Made by a program: the position numbers and the translations under genes
Assembly (NCBI GenBank): GCA_030248295.1
Contig: JASANH010000517.1
Coordinates: 186,001 to 250,000, forward strand
DNA: 64,000 bases
Direction: 5' to 3'
Origin: Mesodorylaimus sp. YZB2_4
Taxonomy: Eukaryota; Nematoda; Enoplea; Dorylaimida; Dorylaimidae
Notes under the pieces: model-generated
Seen by the model: the letters and a program-made list of their open reading frames with translations, nothing else
What the model was told of the DNA's origin: nothing
Database searches by the model: none
Shown here: positions 1 to 12,200 of the stretch, piece by piece
How the letters are laid out: each line of letters opens with the position of its first letter
Numbering within the stretch: position 1 is the stretch's first letter

Positions 1-691
1 ACATTTCTACTGTTCATCGGTCACGTATGCTCAAAATGAGTGCATCTCACGACTATAGTTTTAGTGCGAGTGAGAGGCCAGAAAATCGAAGCACATAGTC
101 CAGTCAAGCAAAACCGAATGACCTGACGTTTCACTGCTAGATTTGGTTGACGATGCAGATAATCGTAATCGGTATCAGCAGCAGGCACCAGATCAGCCAA
201 CCAAGAGCTCAACGCTAAAGGACGATTTTCGCTGGTTATTAACTCGAGAGCGGCTTGAAAAATATCTTAAATTTTTCGAACATGCTGCTGAATCGACCGA
301 GTATACAATCGTGTCAATTTTTGTCAAAATTCACCCAGCCGTCGTCGAGTTCCAGAAGACGCGATTTCTTTTTTAGGGGGAGAACACGAGGAGGAGGAGG
401 ATAAAAGATCAGCCTAGGGCAGCAATCAGAGATAGTAAAGCTGGAAATGTTAGTTTTTCTAAAAGTTTGAGCTTCAGGAATCTGCCTCAAGATATTCATT
501 TTTTAAAAGCTTTAATTTCTGAAGAGCTTTTGCTAAAAAGTCACTTATTAGGTTTTTTAATCCGTCGCTCATCAGGACCTCGACGGACTTTGGTAACAAT
601 TGACGCGGTAGTGGACCTGACCTATTTTGCAAAGCTTGCGAAAACCAATTTTGGTGGAGCGGTTCTTGAGTTATTGACTGTGGGAGAATGT

Positions 692-748
692 GATGGTAAG
701 CCACATAGCTCAGACCACATAGCCGTCTGAGCTATGTGGTTTACCATC
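692..748. repeat. 24-bp inverted repeat, 9-nt loop
   Basis: Arms 692-715 and 725-748 are complementary except at one position, which would be a G-U pair in RNA. The spacer is nine bases. No larger element with these arms as ends is visible. It could be a small foldback transposon relic or an expressed hairpin; the sequence does not decide. Confidence 0.8.
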
Positions 749-1108
749 AACAAAAAAAAACAGAAACCGTAGGTAGCAGTCCAGGTCAAAAAAACCCTCC
801 AGTCAAGGCCCATTTTATCGTTAATCTCCCGATGGGCGGCCTCACGCCGCTAAAAGTTCACAAAAGCAATTCTATTGCCATCACCGTAATTTGGCTCTCC
901 CCGCTTATCAAGTCCATATCATTTTCAAAGTTTGCTGCTTTGCGTTAGAGCAGACAATAGTTACTGTATGTTCAGGCATTCTTTCGATTGAAGGAAGATA
1001 TAAGAACGGAACGGATGGAATATATTATACTGCGGATTCAAGATGTCGCAGCAATTACAACACTCGGGACGTGACCAAAGATGAAGTCCGCAAAAATTGC
1101 TGAGTGAT

Positions 1109-1299
1109 TATGTAATACGACTGGGTCCGTATTACTGGAGGGAGTGACCGGTGGAGCTATTACACCACGCCAAAACCCCAGGGCAACTGGCAAAGTCTTC
1201 CAACCGAGTACAAGACTGAAACGTCACCCTGACGGATGACGCTCCCAGCTGACGGCTCCGTGCAGAGTATCGATTGCCAGTCGAGCTTCTACAATTATT
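1109..1299 (+). repeat. Dispersed repeat A, copy 1
   Basis: About 190 bp that recurs in the same orientation at 56524-56716, with matching ends: it starts at TATGTAATACGACTGGG and stops at CTACAATTATT. The first 26 bases contain an 8-bp stem (GTAATACG/CGTATTAC). The copies differ by scattered substitutions and small indels, as expected of an old interspersed family. No A/B-box pair or coding frame was seen, so it is left as an unclassified short element. Confidence 0.8.
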
Positions 1300-1434
1300 A
1301 AGGGCACAAAATCACTCCCAAGTCCCTTTTCCTTTTCCCTGATGTTAGCTTCATGATCACATCAAGAAAAAAAGGATTGTGCACGACAAGTTAGCGTTCA
1401 GTGGCCCCTTTAAAAAGAGAAGTATGAATGATAC

Positions 1435-1718
1435 CCGTTCTACAATCTGTGGAATATGCCCATAGCCAGGCCAAGCTGGTGGCGTGGGAACGCCCAACCG
1501 CGCCCAAAATCTTGATGCCTTGTACCAAACGCTGAAAAAAACCTGATTAAAATAAGCTTTATGAGAACTCAAAACTATTGACTGACTTACCAAATCTGGA
1601 CACACAAGCCAAGTAGAAATACAATGGGGACGTAAAGAGTCCCAAGAAAGGAATAGATGGTATAAAGCCCGATGCTGCTTATAATAATTTTTTCTCCAAA
1701 ACCAAGTGGGAATTGCAT
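1435..1718 (-). CDS. CYP: Second cytochrome P450, first two exons only
   Basis: Two exons (1718-1591 and 1531-1435) match the first two exons of the complete P450 at 2439-6153. They have the same sizes (128 and 97 bp) and the same intron phases (2, then 0). The N-terminus starts MQFPLGFGEK, against MRVPLGVGEK in the neighbour, and is followed by a hydrophobic membrane anchor. Exon 2 carries WARLGVPTPPAWPGYGHIPQ, the proline-rich hinge of microsomal P450s. Donors (GTAAGT, GTATCA) and the CAG acceptor are intact. Its ATG lies about 720 bp downstream of the neighbour's stop, so the two form a tandem pair. No later exon is recognisable before the window edge. The gene either continues past position 1 through a long intron or is a 5' fragment of a duplication. 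Confidence 0.75.
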
Positions 1719-2438
1719 TATCTTCACAAGCCAAAAGGACTTTTCCCACCAATAAATTTTTTACACCCGGTTGAATAGTTGAATTACTAAATGAAAACTT
1801 TGCAGTTGCGAAGGGAAAACAGAAAAGCAGCCGTTGCTGTTGAGAGGACAAAGATAGGTGCTGTTTTGGCAAACAACTTTTTTTGGCAGAAGACTGAAAC
1901 CAGTCTGATCTGGTAATTGACTGGTAGACCGAATGGTGATGCGTTAAAAGGAACTTTCTGCCCGTGCACGCCAGCCTACAATATCTAATTATCTGTCAGG
2001 AATGTACATGGAGACTCTTCGAGCAGAAAATTCATAATAATTATGATGAACACTCACGATCAGAACAACATTCAGCGATGTCAAAGCGGACTTTTGGACT
2101 GTATGGCGCCAGTGCGGCTAATGCTGGTAGCGCGCATGCGCGGAGATAAAATTACCCAAAGAGGTTTTATGTACAATTACAGTAACTTATAAGGCCATAC
2201 ATGCACAGTGCGTACAAGACGCCATGCCGTAAACACATACAGTATAAGAAAACAAAAGGCTATTTTTGAAATGTAATAGATTATGTTATATGGTACTACG
2301 CTAGTTCGCAGGCTCGGTGGCACGCTATGAATCACGACACATACAAGAAGGCGAGGCGTTTGCCATTGATAACATTAAAACAAGTCTTCCCTTAATCACT
2401 ACTTCATCTAGTATCTTCTTACTGTCAATCTCTTTCAT
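1719..2438. other. Spacer between tandem P450 genes
   Basis: This is the 3' flank of the complete P450 and the promoter side of the second P450, both on the minus strand. No gene-like frame was recognised, and no clear TATA box could be assigned. Confidence 0.4.
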
Positions 2439-5400
2439 CTATTCGGTGCGACGTTTGAAATTTAAACGAAGTGGAGTTTTCGTGTGCAATAAATTGGTTA
2501 CGTCCAGCACCGGCGGATACGCCTGTAAAAAATTCATGACTTCAAAACACAGGGAGCAAGAGGCGAACTTAGCGTACCTCAGTTTTAGAACATTGTTCAA
2601 TGCGGAATTTCCCTAATACATTGCTCAACGCCAATTTGGCTTCCAATTGAGCGAAACGCATGCCGATGCAATTGCGTGGACCATAGCCGAATGGCATATA
2701 GGTGAAGGGATTAGCTTGTCTTTTGTCCTTGTCCAAAAACCTGAACAAAGTATCTTTACAACAGTGGGTAAATGAACAGTGGGTACACAGTGGGTACAAC
2801 AGTGATTATAATAAATATGGATGGCGCTAATAAGTCTAGATACAGTACAGGTACGCAGGCTGCCTGCTGCGCAGAGGGTTTACCTAACTGAGTAAGAGGC
2901 CATTACTATACTTCAAGTTTTTGCAAATGTCTTTTAGGCCATAAGCTTACCTTTCAGGATCGAACTTTTCAGGATCCTCATAATTTTCTGCACTATGATG
3001 TATAGCGTAGACAGGTACGCAGACGATGCTGTCTTTGGGTATGATCAGATCGTCAGTCAGCTGATAATCGCTGGTGCACACCCGGTCAAAACGCACAGCA
3101 GGCGGGAAGAGACGCAAGGTCTCAGAAATGACGGCATCCAAGTACGGCATCCCACCTTGGATGTGCTTGTAACTGATGACCTGAAAACGAGAATCATATG
3201 ATAAGATCAAAGTTACCGACAGTAAAACAAGAATTTGTTTTTTTTGCACCAGGTAGTTTCTGGGTTCGATCATTTCAGACAAACCAAAACATGCGTTCAG
3301 ACTGACTTACCCCATCTTTCTCCATCAACGTCTTTATTTCTTGATAAGCTTTTTCTTGTGCTTCTTGATTTAAAGCCAGCAGATAACAAGCGAATGACAA
3401 GGTGGCAGCTGTGGTTTCGTGCCCAGCAAATAAGAATAAGAATGATTGGGCGATTATATCTCTGTCGGACAATTGCCACTTATTGCTGAAGGCGACAGAG
3501 GTACCGTTCGACTGGCGATGGTCTATGGTAGTATCGATTTCTGTGTCATCTTGCTTTTCATTGTTGTTGTCAGCCGCGTTGATAAGAAGTTGAAGGAAAT
3601 CCAAGTTTTCAACCTGAAATTAGAATTTAACATTTCGTACCAGAATGAAAAAGCCAGCAGAGACTTTGTGTGCCACAGAAATAGTTATAAGTTACATATA
3701 ACCAATATATAATAATATGGGTTTGAAAATACTGAGGCTAGTTTGATCGTAAGATACAGGACGTTCGAAGAACCCTCCCTTTGGTCATCCTATTTGCAAC
3801 AAAAACTATGTAGCAGCTATACGATGTCTGCGGTGCTGTAAAATCGTTCTTGAGGCTGATTTCGATAATTTTCGACCCCAGTATGCTCGAGAACTCAAGA
3901 ACCATCAGTATATTCCAGTATACTCGAGAACCATCTGGTAATATTTCGCAAAATTTTGATCGAGTCAGGAATATCGATAAAAAATGTTACCTAAGCTTTG
4001 GAGCACTCTACTGAGTCCATAAATTTGACCATTTTGAGAGAAAGGTGCATATTCATTTTGAATAATAATGGTCGGTTTTAGAGATTCACATAAAGCGCTG
4101 CCTGGTGTTATAAGAAGCGTTGGGTCCAAGAGTTAGACCAGCGAAGGATTTAGCCTGATATCCGGTTTATCAACCCATGCCCTATGCCTTTATTACATCA
4201 CAGGTTGGAGGATTTCGAACCACCTCGAGGTTACTGAGGCCTCATACAGTCTATACACTCCAGTGATTAAATCTGATTACGTATTATCGATTCCATATCC
4301 GATTCGATTCCATTCGATTGCATCTGCATCATTACAAGCATATACAAGCTCCACTATACTAAAATCTCGACGTGTGGATGTGTGTTTATCAAGGTTAGAT
4401 GCAGCCTCAAAACACTTACATGAGGATTTTGACGACGTTCTTTTATGACTTTTGTCAAGTTTTGCAAATAAAATTCTTCCATGCCAGGCATGAATACACG
4501 AATGTCGAAGAACTCATCCAACATAATCACCGTCCAGGGGAAAAAGACTGAAATATGACATGTATATTTTGAGAAACGGTCGAGAAGAATTGTCTTGTCA
4601 TACTTGAAAGCAGTATACGCCAGTCCTTGAATGTAAGACTGCCCAGTTCCTTTGCGTGCTTGGTGAACTCGTTGTTCGGATTTCGTTGAGCATCAACGTT
4701 TAGTGCAAAAGCGGCTGCTCCAATGACATCCATTGTCATATTACCCATGACCCTGAAGTAAGAACTCCAGAAATGTGGGTGGTGCAGCAAAATATAGGAA
4801 GCTAGGTCGGATTCGTTTGCCAGTGACAGAAAAATCAATCAGCTGAAACTGATTAGGCGGAAGGAGCACAGCTACAAAAAACGCTGCGTGGCCCTGTAGA
4901 TTTACGACAGAAGAAAATACAGTCAGCTCTTCCTCTCAGAGGGCTGCTGAAAATGCTCACAGGCTCAAAACTAATTATGTCAAAACTATCAAATAATCTT
5001 GTCCGTTACTTACTGCTTGACATCCAGTCCATTCTCGAAATCAGTTTGCTCGCTTAGAATAGTGCACATTGTGTTGACACAATTCTCCATCAAGTGAAAC
5101 GTCCCCTTCAGCTTGCCGCTAGTGAATGCAGGTGTAATGGCGTTGCGTGTATTTTTCCAATCGTCGTCTTTCATCGCACTGACCATTCGAACGAAAAGCG
5201 ATTTTTTGGACATTGGGAAAATCTAAAACAGCAGATTCTCCGCATGCATTTATAAAATCAATAGAATGTCTTACCCTTCGATTTGTGAAATTATAGAAAT
5301 CTTTAACCAACACTTTCTTCAAAAGGGCCTCGTCCGCGATCACAATTTCTGGTTGTGTGAACAGGTAGGAGCCGTAGACTTTGCCAAACTTTTGCATCCA

Positions 5401-6153
5401 TTCCACATCGCACCCATGGAACCCCTGAAGGGACTTGTAGTTTAGGACGTCTCTTGTTTTGGTTTGCGATATTAAGAGTCATTGGTAAAATGATTCATTT
5501 TGAGTGGCAAGGTTGGCTTGATTATCCGACCAATTTCGATGGTTACCAGAAGGACACATGCTGTTCACTGATGTGACTCACTTAAACTAACTATGCCTGA
5601 ATGGTCTAGGCACCAGCCATGCAGAATCGTTCATTTATTTCTCAGTGGCTTACACGCCACGCATAATTACTTCATGAGAAAACCTTACTCTGGTCGATGT
5701 TTGATAACCATGAACCAGCAACGGCCAGGCTAAAGCCCAAGGCACAAGGTTGAACTGAACTGCTGTATGTCTGATCGTGAGTGGCCAAGATCAAGACCAT
5801 GCAAAATCGTTCATTCATTTGTCCGTAGCTTACACGTCACGCATAATTAGTGCATGAGAACAACTTACTCTGGTCATTGTTTGATAACCATGACCCAAAA
5901 GCGGCCAGGCCGGGGCGCTAGGCACACCCAAGCGTGCCCATAATGTCGATCCTCTGTACCATATGCTAGAAAAATGAACGTGCGAAAAGTGTCTCTAGCA
6001 CACTGACAAAATTATGTTTACTTACTAAAACTGTGCACCGCATATTGTTACCAGATAAGCCAGAGCAGCAATACCTCCAAAAAATCTGTTTATCGTGTAG
6101 AGGCCGAAGAGTAGAAGCACAAGTTTTTCTCCAACTCCCAGCGGCACGCGCAT
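2439..6153 (-). CDS. CYP: Cytochrome P450, CYP3-clan-like
   Basis: A microsomal haem monooxygenase anchored in the ER and fed electrons by P450 reductase; the substrate is unknown. Ten exons in transcript order: 6153-6026, 5965-5869, 5424-5275, 5222-5014, 4752-4604, 4547-4420, 3613-3311, 3180-2951, 2740-2578, 2522-2439. They keep one frame, giving about 546 residues (family usually about 500). Visible features: N-terminal anchor (about 10-40); hinge GVPSAPAWPLLGHG; helix-C WKNTR; helix-I AGHETT (about 350-355); K-helix ETLR (about 408-411); PERF-type motif with FDPER; haem loop FGYGPRNCIG with the ligand Cys at about 489. Exon 7 carries a polar insertion rich in N and D before helix I, which explains the extra length. 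The CYP3-clan placement (CYP3/6/9 type) is inferred from motif style. A TATA box and a 24-bp tandem repeat lie upstream, and a partial copy of exon 2 lies in intron 2. Confidence 0.93.
3793..4024 (+). repeat. Dispersed repeat B, copy 1
   Basis: Lies in intron 6 of the P450 gene. It shares ordered blocks with copies at 31985-32228 and 32963-33192: 'gagaacc', then a 'cgaaattttgatcg'-like block, then 'atatcgat', then 'aaagtgt' or similar. This is the most diverged copy. It is non-coding, no terminal inverted repeat was found, and the limits are approximate. Confidence 0.5.
5611..5931 (-). repeat. Partial tandem duplication of P450 exon 2
   Basis: About 139 bp at 5793-5931 (3' half of exon 2, its donor and the following intron) is repeated in the same orientation at 5611-5749. 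The extra copy keeps an open frame (AWPLLVHGYQTSTR against AWPLLGHGYQTMTR) and a donor (AGA then GTAAGG). It lacks the exon-2 acceptor and shows several substitutions. It is most likely a decaying pseudo-exon. Inclusion after exon 2 would be in frame if the upstream 'cagttcag' served as acceptor. Confidence 0.75.
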
Positions 6154-6229
6154 TTTTTAGCAGCTGATAGAGTTTTCAAGCGTTCGAAATAAGCTACAGA
6201 CAAGTGTCTGGAGCTATTCAGCGAGCTGG

Positions 6230-6236
6230 TTTTATA
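6230..6236 (-). promoter_or_regulatory. Candidate TATA box of the P450 gene
   Basis: TATAAAA on the minus strand, 77-83 bp upstream of the P450 start codon. That distance fits a short 5' UTR. No initiator element was verified. Confidence 0.45.
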
Positions 6237-6253
6237 CGCGGCAGATGGCGTTG

Positions 6254-6308
6254 AGTCAAACACTTGCACCTATCTAGAGTCAAACACTTGCACCTATCTA
6301 GAGTCAAC
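6254..6308. repeat. 24-bp tandem repeat
   Basis: Two perfect 24-bp copies starting AGTCAAACACTTGCACC (6254-6277 and 6278-6301), plus the first six bases of a third. They sit just upstream of the candidate P450 TATA box, so a duplicated regulatory site is possible. A simple replication-slippage duplication is equally likely. Confidence 0.8.
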
Positions 6309-9210
6309 ATACTCACTGCCTTGTGTTTCCTTCCATATCACAGTTGCTGACGTGTAGCGAAAAACAGGATTGCACGGTGTTGCACCACTACATGAAAAGC
6401 GGACAGTCTGAACTTGGCTCAATGCCTAAAGTGCGAGTGCAAAGGGCCTAAGAATTAGTCAGGCATCCAGGCTAGAAACTAGTCGACAATCAATACGAAC
6501 TGACATGCTGCTTATAGTCATAACTACTGAGGGGGAAAGAGAGGACACTATGTGCAAAATAATCTTGCTAGGATGACGCTCTTGAGCAGACCACACAATA
6601 TTTTGCAACCAAAATTAATATGATCAAGAACTAAAAAATTATTTTGCAACATAGGGTATGGTAGGCCTGCGAGCTTCCTGATGCTGCAGACGATTGATAC
6701 GGAAATTATAAGAAACAGATAATGCTGATACAGATTTTTTGGTGAAGTTTTCCAGTGAAATGAGATTGCACATGCACACTGGCCTCAGTGAGGCTTCATG
6801 TGGAGGCCAAAAGGCGGGTGCAACGCTACAAACAGCAGGTTATCGCGGCATCTAACTATGTACTGTATCGTCCGATTAGACAAAATGCCTTATCATATCT
6901 GAGGAAGAAATAATGCTGGGCCGAGTGCAGTGGATGTCCCTTAGTTAATCTAACTCTTGGGTCCAGAGACCCAACGTATCTTATAACACAGGGCGAAATG
7001 GTTTTATCTGCATATCTCCACAACCAGCCATTGTTATGCAAAATCGTTTTGAAGGATCATAGGTTGACAGGTAGGGCATGCTAGTACCAAAAATTATCAA
7101 AATCTATCGCGGGGTTCTCAAATCGCGGCCAAGGATTTAAAAACGAGCGATATTTTCATGTACCTCTTAATTGAGGAGCAGGCACATTTTGCCAATTGTC
7201 GAGTGAGTCATACATCTTCACAAACTTCTTTGGCAAAAAGACTCTTCTTAATACCAGCTAAACAGATCAAAATACCCGCAAACTACAAGACGCTTTTAGG
7301 AAAATGCGATTGTGTAATCCGCTGTCAAACCAAATTTATCGTCTTGTACAAGAAGAATTAGGGCTTTTCTCTCACTGTTTGTCGCAAAACTTGAGACCAT
7401 GGCTTCTTGTCAAGTGCTACTGCACCATTCGAGAAAATTTTTCTGGTCCATTTTTACGCCATCTTGACATCGCATATACTGTTACGTACTGAAATCGTCA
7501 TACGTACAGCCCTCCTTCGTAGCAGCGCATAGTCAGATTCATGTGATTTTAGTGCAGCTAGACGACCTCATGTTCATGAGTTCCAGATCCAGGTAGATCG
7601 GCATGTATACTATTTGCAAAACAGGATAACTGCCGGCGACCGACATACACAAAGCTCCATGTAAGTCTATATAATACCCTATTTATGCATCCACTGAATT
7701 GTAAGAACTTGCCTTTAATTATGCCCAAGAGTCAGAGGACAAATATGGCTGTTAAGTTTTGAGGTTTTCCATTTTTGCAATACTTTTCTTGAGTGAACAT
7801 GTTCGCCATGATTTTAGTACTAAAAAGTGTGGATCACATACTATCCACGACTACACACAATATCCATACATAAACTGCGACTCCTGCCGGGATCCTGTGT
7901 TTGCGATGTGACGACCGACTATCGATTATACCCGAATCTTGGCTCCAACATTAGCGATGGTTGGTGGATAACGCATGAAAAGCGATCGTGCTAGCCGCGC
8001 GCTATTGCATATTCAGCTTTGTACAATGTAAGTGCAAGGCTGAACATCAGTCAGGTTCGGGTAAATGATGGACATTCATCCGAAGAGGTTGAGTGCTGCA
8101 TAATGCTTGGCCGTTGAGACACGAAGTAAACGGTCTGATTGATTCAGTGTTATTTCCCAAAGTCGAATTAAAAACTCGCAAGCAAAGAACTGGCTACGAT
8201 CATGCCTAAATAACTCTGCTTTGTAATCAGTGCATGCCAGGAGCACGGTTTATCGTTTGTGACAATAGATTTTCCTGCATGTCATTTTATAGGTTCACCA
8301 GTCCCGGTCCTCTTGTTTTACAGGTTTTCTCCGCATAGTGTATACTGCCAGTTTTTGGCAGTGTGTAGATTTTCTAACAGGATGTCCGTTCTTCTTTCGC
8401 TTTGTCCCTGGGAAGCGTCATAATCGCAGAAAAACGGAAAGGGCAGATTTGCCGAAAGAATATTTATTGCATATGCAAGCCATATACGGAACCGGATTCA
8501 GCCCTAGTGTGCTTGAGACCACTCATGACAAACAAGGTTTCTCTTCGCTTTTGAGAAATGCAAGGTAAGACAGAGTGCGTACCTCAGATCCGTATATCGC
8601 TCGCCTCCAGATTCCCAGTGGTATTCACCTTGTTCACATTGTGTGGGTATGTTTGGAGAAATTTACCTGGCATTTGGGTAAATGCTCGCCGTTTTCATTT
8701 GTGAAATATACCGCCCATGCGTGAAAATCGGAAAGATGCCTGGAATGGCGATAATTCGAGTCCGATTTCACAGCCCATTCACGCGCTCGTAACCTTCGGT
8801 TGTCTCTCTTGCACATGAAAATGTAGGCGTTATCACGCCCGAGGCGATTCTCTTTTCATGCTCCCTTTTCATGCATACACCGAAAATACAGTCGAAGGAT
8901 CTAATGTACTTGGCAGTGCGTAGTAGAGGGCAAACAAACGTGTTCAACTCATGTATAGTCCAGTCCAGTTTTGTATGCGTGAATACTATTAGTGAAAACG
9001 CGTGGTGTCGGTGAATAAAAGAAAAGGAAAGGAGCTGTGACGTCGATATAGGAGATAGACGAACACGCCTGGCCCTGGCCTCCTCGATCTCCCACCATCG
9101 GGAAACTCCCAAATTTGTATCATACTTTTTAAAATTTTATTACTGTGACTACGGAGTGCTTGGATTTTCATCATATTTTCACAAACATAGGCGGAGCTAC
9201 ATTTCCAAAA
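6309..9210. other. Spacer between divergent P450 and PGAP2-like genes
   Basis: Nearly 3 kb with no recognised gene. One frame at about 8380-8560 (plus) is bounded by an acceptor-like 'ttctaacag' and a donor-like 'AAG|gtaaga'. It reads into a basic, then amphipathic peptide (PKEYLLHMQAIYG). I do not recognise it, and its neighbours offer no partner exon. Nothing else was seen. Confidence 0.4.
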
Positions 9211-12200
9211 ATGGGACAGAAGCATTCGAATGGCTATTCATTGATATGCGACTGCAACCACGGATTGACGAGTGACCATGAAAAGGACAGAAATTGCTCA
9301 AAAACTGGCCCGATGCTTCAAAAGGCTGAGAACATATCATTCAAGCCATCGGATATATTGCTCACCATCAAAATGAAGTGGTTGATTATGTTCGTATGCT
9401 CTTTACCATTTTGCGCGTTATTCGCCTGCGTCGCTGTGGCATTGAACATGCATTACAAGGAGGTCATGAATACAACGAGCACATGGTGCCCCAATGTAAG
9501 TTGTGTGCAGGTATGGTGAACTGGACTAGCCATATCTGTACCAGAGAAGCTCCCTGCCTTTGGCCTGTGCCTTTGTATGTGCTGTAGGGCTATGCTGTAA
9601 TTGCCCTACATACATTGGTAAACGCGACATTCTGCAGTAGATAGGTAATCAAAATTTAGAAACTTTTAAATTTTTGTGGATTGGCTCGGCCCCACCCAGT
9701 TCCCCCAGGGGCCATCCTTGCCTATAGAAGCGAGGCTGTGAGGTGACCAGGTCTCACGGCAGATCCTCTGTGTGTCTCCACTAGGAGCACCTCCACACGA
9801 GGCCATCCTGGACTAGTCACCGACTTATTGAGGGGGGGGGCTGTGAACCCTGTCTGTGTTCGACAGATGAGACTGCCTACTCGTTTCCGCTTCTCCACCC
9901 GGAGCACCTCGACGGTACCGGATGCGTCACCCACGGCCTGGCGTGCAAGGTCAGCAAGGGTTTATGGCTCATAAACCGACTTTCATTACCGGGGTTCGAA
10001 CCAGGGACGAGCCCAGCCACTAGCTATCAAGCAATACAGGTAGACGATTGCAGAGCTGCGCACCACCGCGGCCTCATCAGAAACTTTAGTACTCACCGTT
10101 CGTGTCACTTTCATTTGAATATGTAGGTACATCAGGACAATGGCATATTAGTAACAGACTTGTATGAGGCTTGAAATTGGATAAATAAGACCCATATGAC
10201 TCCCTCCCCAAGATATATACCCCTGTATAAGACATAGGCAGGAAAAGCCCATTGTTAGTGTAGCCCAGCTTATATACTGTAATATTTTCAGATAAAAGGC
10301 AATCGCTTCGCCTCTATCTCTATGGTCGTAAGCATATATTATCCAGAACGTTATATTTGGGAGTTTGCAATTGTCTTACACGCAGCACCACGCGCACTTT
10401 TGGGTTATGCAAACAGACACTATTTTTTACTTTATTACAACTACAAGAAACGAAGACCCTTCTACAGATTTTTCTGCAATCTTATTCCGATTGCCAATTA
10501 TGTGGAATTGGGTTGTTTAGTCACGCTGTCGTTGGTTGGAATAATGGATAATTTTCGTAAGTATAAGTTACGGCTTATCATTTGAGACAAGTTATATTTC
10601 AGGTTCACACTACACAGTAAATCAAGTCCTGTGCTATGTGCCCCTCCATCCTACAGTGCGCTGTAATGCTTGACGATGTGGTAAAACAGAAACAGAATAC
10701 AGTATACAAGAAAATCGAATATAATCGTTTCAAAGCAGTAGTGTCCGCCGCAGCAGCATTGTCAAATATGTGTCCCTTAGTCCTCGAGTGTATGATGCTT
10801 GGCTATGGATAAAGTATGACATGCATGACATGAGCAGTGTAAGCTATACTTACACTGCTATAACATTTTTTACTATACTGTTCGATAATTTTTCCTTGGA
10901 GCAATAGAAGACCAGTCGGTTCCCAGAGATAAGAACATTCAATGTAATAGGAGTTTCGGGTTCTCGATTCTTATTGTTAGTCCGTGCGCAAATTGACGGA
11001 GCAGATCGCTTGTAGTGAAGAGATAAAGAAACAGCGTTAGTTGACAAGTCAAGGATGAATCGCAAAATTTGAATCAGAATTTAGCTCGCGCTTAGGCATC
11101 GTCAGTACTATAGTTATTTGACCCACTGCTGCAGATTTGCGGTGTTTGAGAATAGGTAATAGTCGATAAGCACACTTTTAGAAGGACAGTAGTAGCGTAT
11201 AAGACGCTACGATAGCAATAATAGCAGATGATTTTGGCTTTTCTAATCTGACATCACCAATCCAGTGCAACAAACAAATTTTGTATCAACTGCTATTACT
11301 TTTATTCATATAAAAAACGCATCATATAAGACGCCCGGTTTCTGAAAGGCGCTATCTTTAAGCTAAACTTGTCGCTGGGTACAAACATAGGCCCAATGCC
11401 TGCATTACGTATAAGTGCTTTCGCAAAACTGGTTCCAGATGTACTAATGCCACGTGTGCAATCTCCTGTGACCTCCCATTTTAGCTGTTCATTGCACCGC
11501 TTTCATCACATTTCTTACGGCATTCTTGACCTCTTCGATCAGTAATTTAGGAGTACATGGTTTTTCTGGTATTCGACGCCTGAGCAGCAGAGTAAGTGGT
11601 CGATACTTATTGCTTGTTACAGGGCATCGGGGAATCAGGCGTTTTAAAAGCAGCCTAGATTATATGCGGAATAAATGAACTTCGCCTTCCCACTCGCTCG
11701 AATGTCCACAGGCTTAGGCTTAGGGTTATCCTTCGGCTTAGCTTTTGGTTTATTCATAGCAGGTCTGTATCAAATTGATGTTTTCCAGGGGAATCAAGCA
11801 TTTTGGATGAAGGCTGCCCTGCTGACAGTGATTATATCGTCAGTACTGCTCATAATTATATCGTATCCAGCTTATGCGTATTACTGCAAAGTCTGGGGTA
11901 AGCTTTGAAATTTTGCTTCATTGGGGACATAAGTACTTGAAGCATTCGAGTCCATCATGTCCTCTTCGCTCTTCCGCTTTAAAAAAGACTGAAGCACGAG
12001 TAATATTAGCAAATAGAAACGTCATTTTGATTGGAGTTCTGAGTACCGTATTTCCTCGAAATTCTCCCCGGGGAGAAAATTTTTCGAATCGGTCCCAGAC
12101 GGGGGAAAATAACCAGAGGGAGGAGGATTTCCAAAGGGGGGGGGGAGAGAAATTCTCAAACATTTTCCAGATGCAAGAAAGAAGCTATTCTTCACATAGA

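Larger units (their letters stand above)
1..1434. other. Non-coding left flank
   Basis: No open frame here has a recognisable domain or convincing splice signals on either strand. If the P450 starting at 1718 (minus) continues, this would be its second intron. The third-exon P450 sequence expected from the neighbouring gene was not found. The stretch holds a near-perfect hairpin (692-748) and one copy of a dispersed repeat (1109-1299). Confidence 0.5.

Noticed and set aside
1111-1120. TAATACGACT, the first ten bases of the phage T7 promoter, in both copies of repeat A
   Set aside because: The rest of the T7 promoter is absent and the string is part of an animal repeat with a matching second copy. 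A chance match, not vector.
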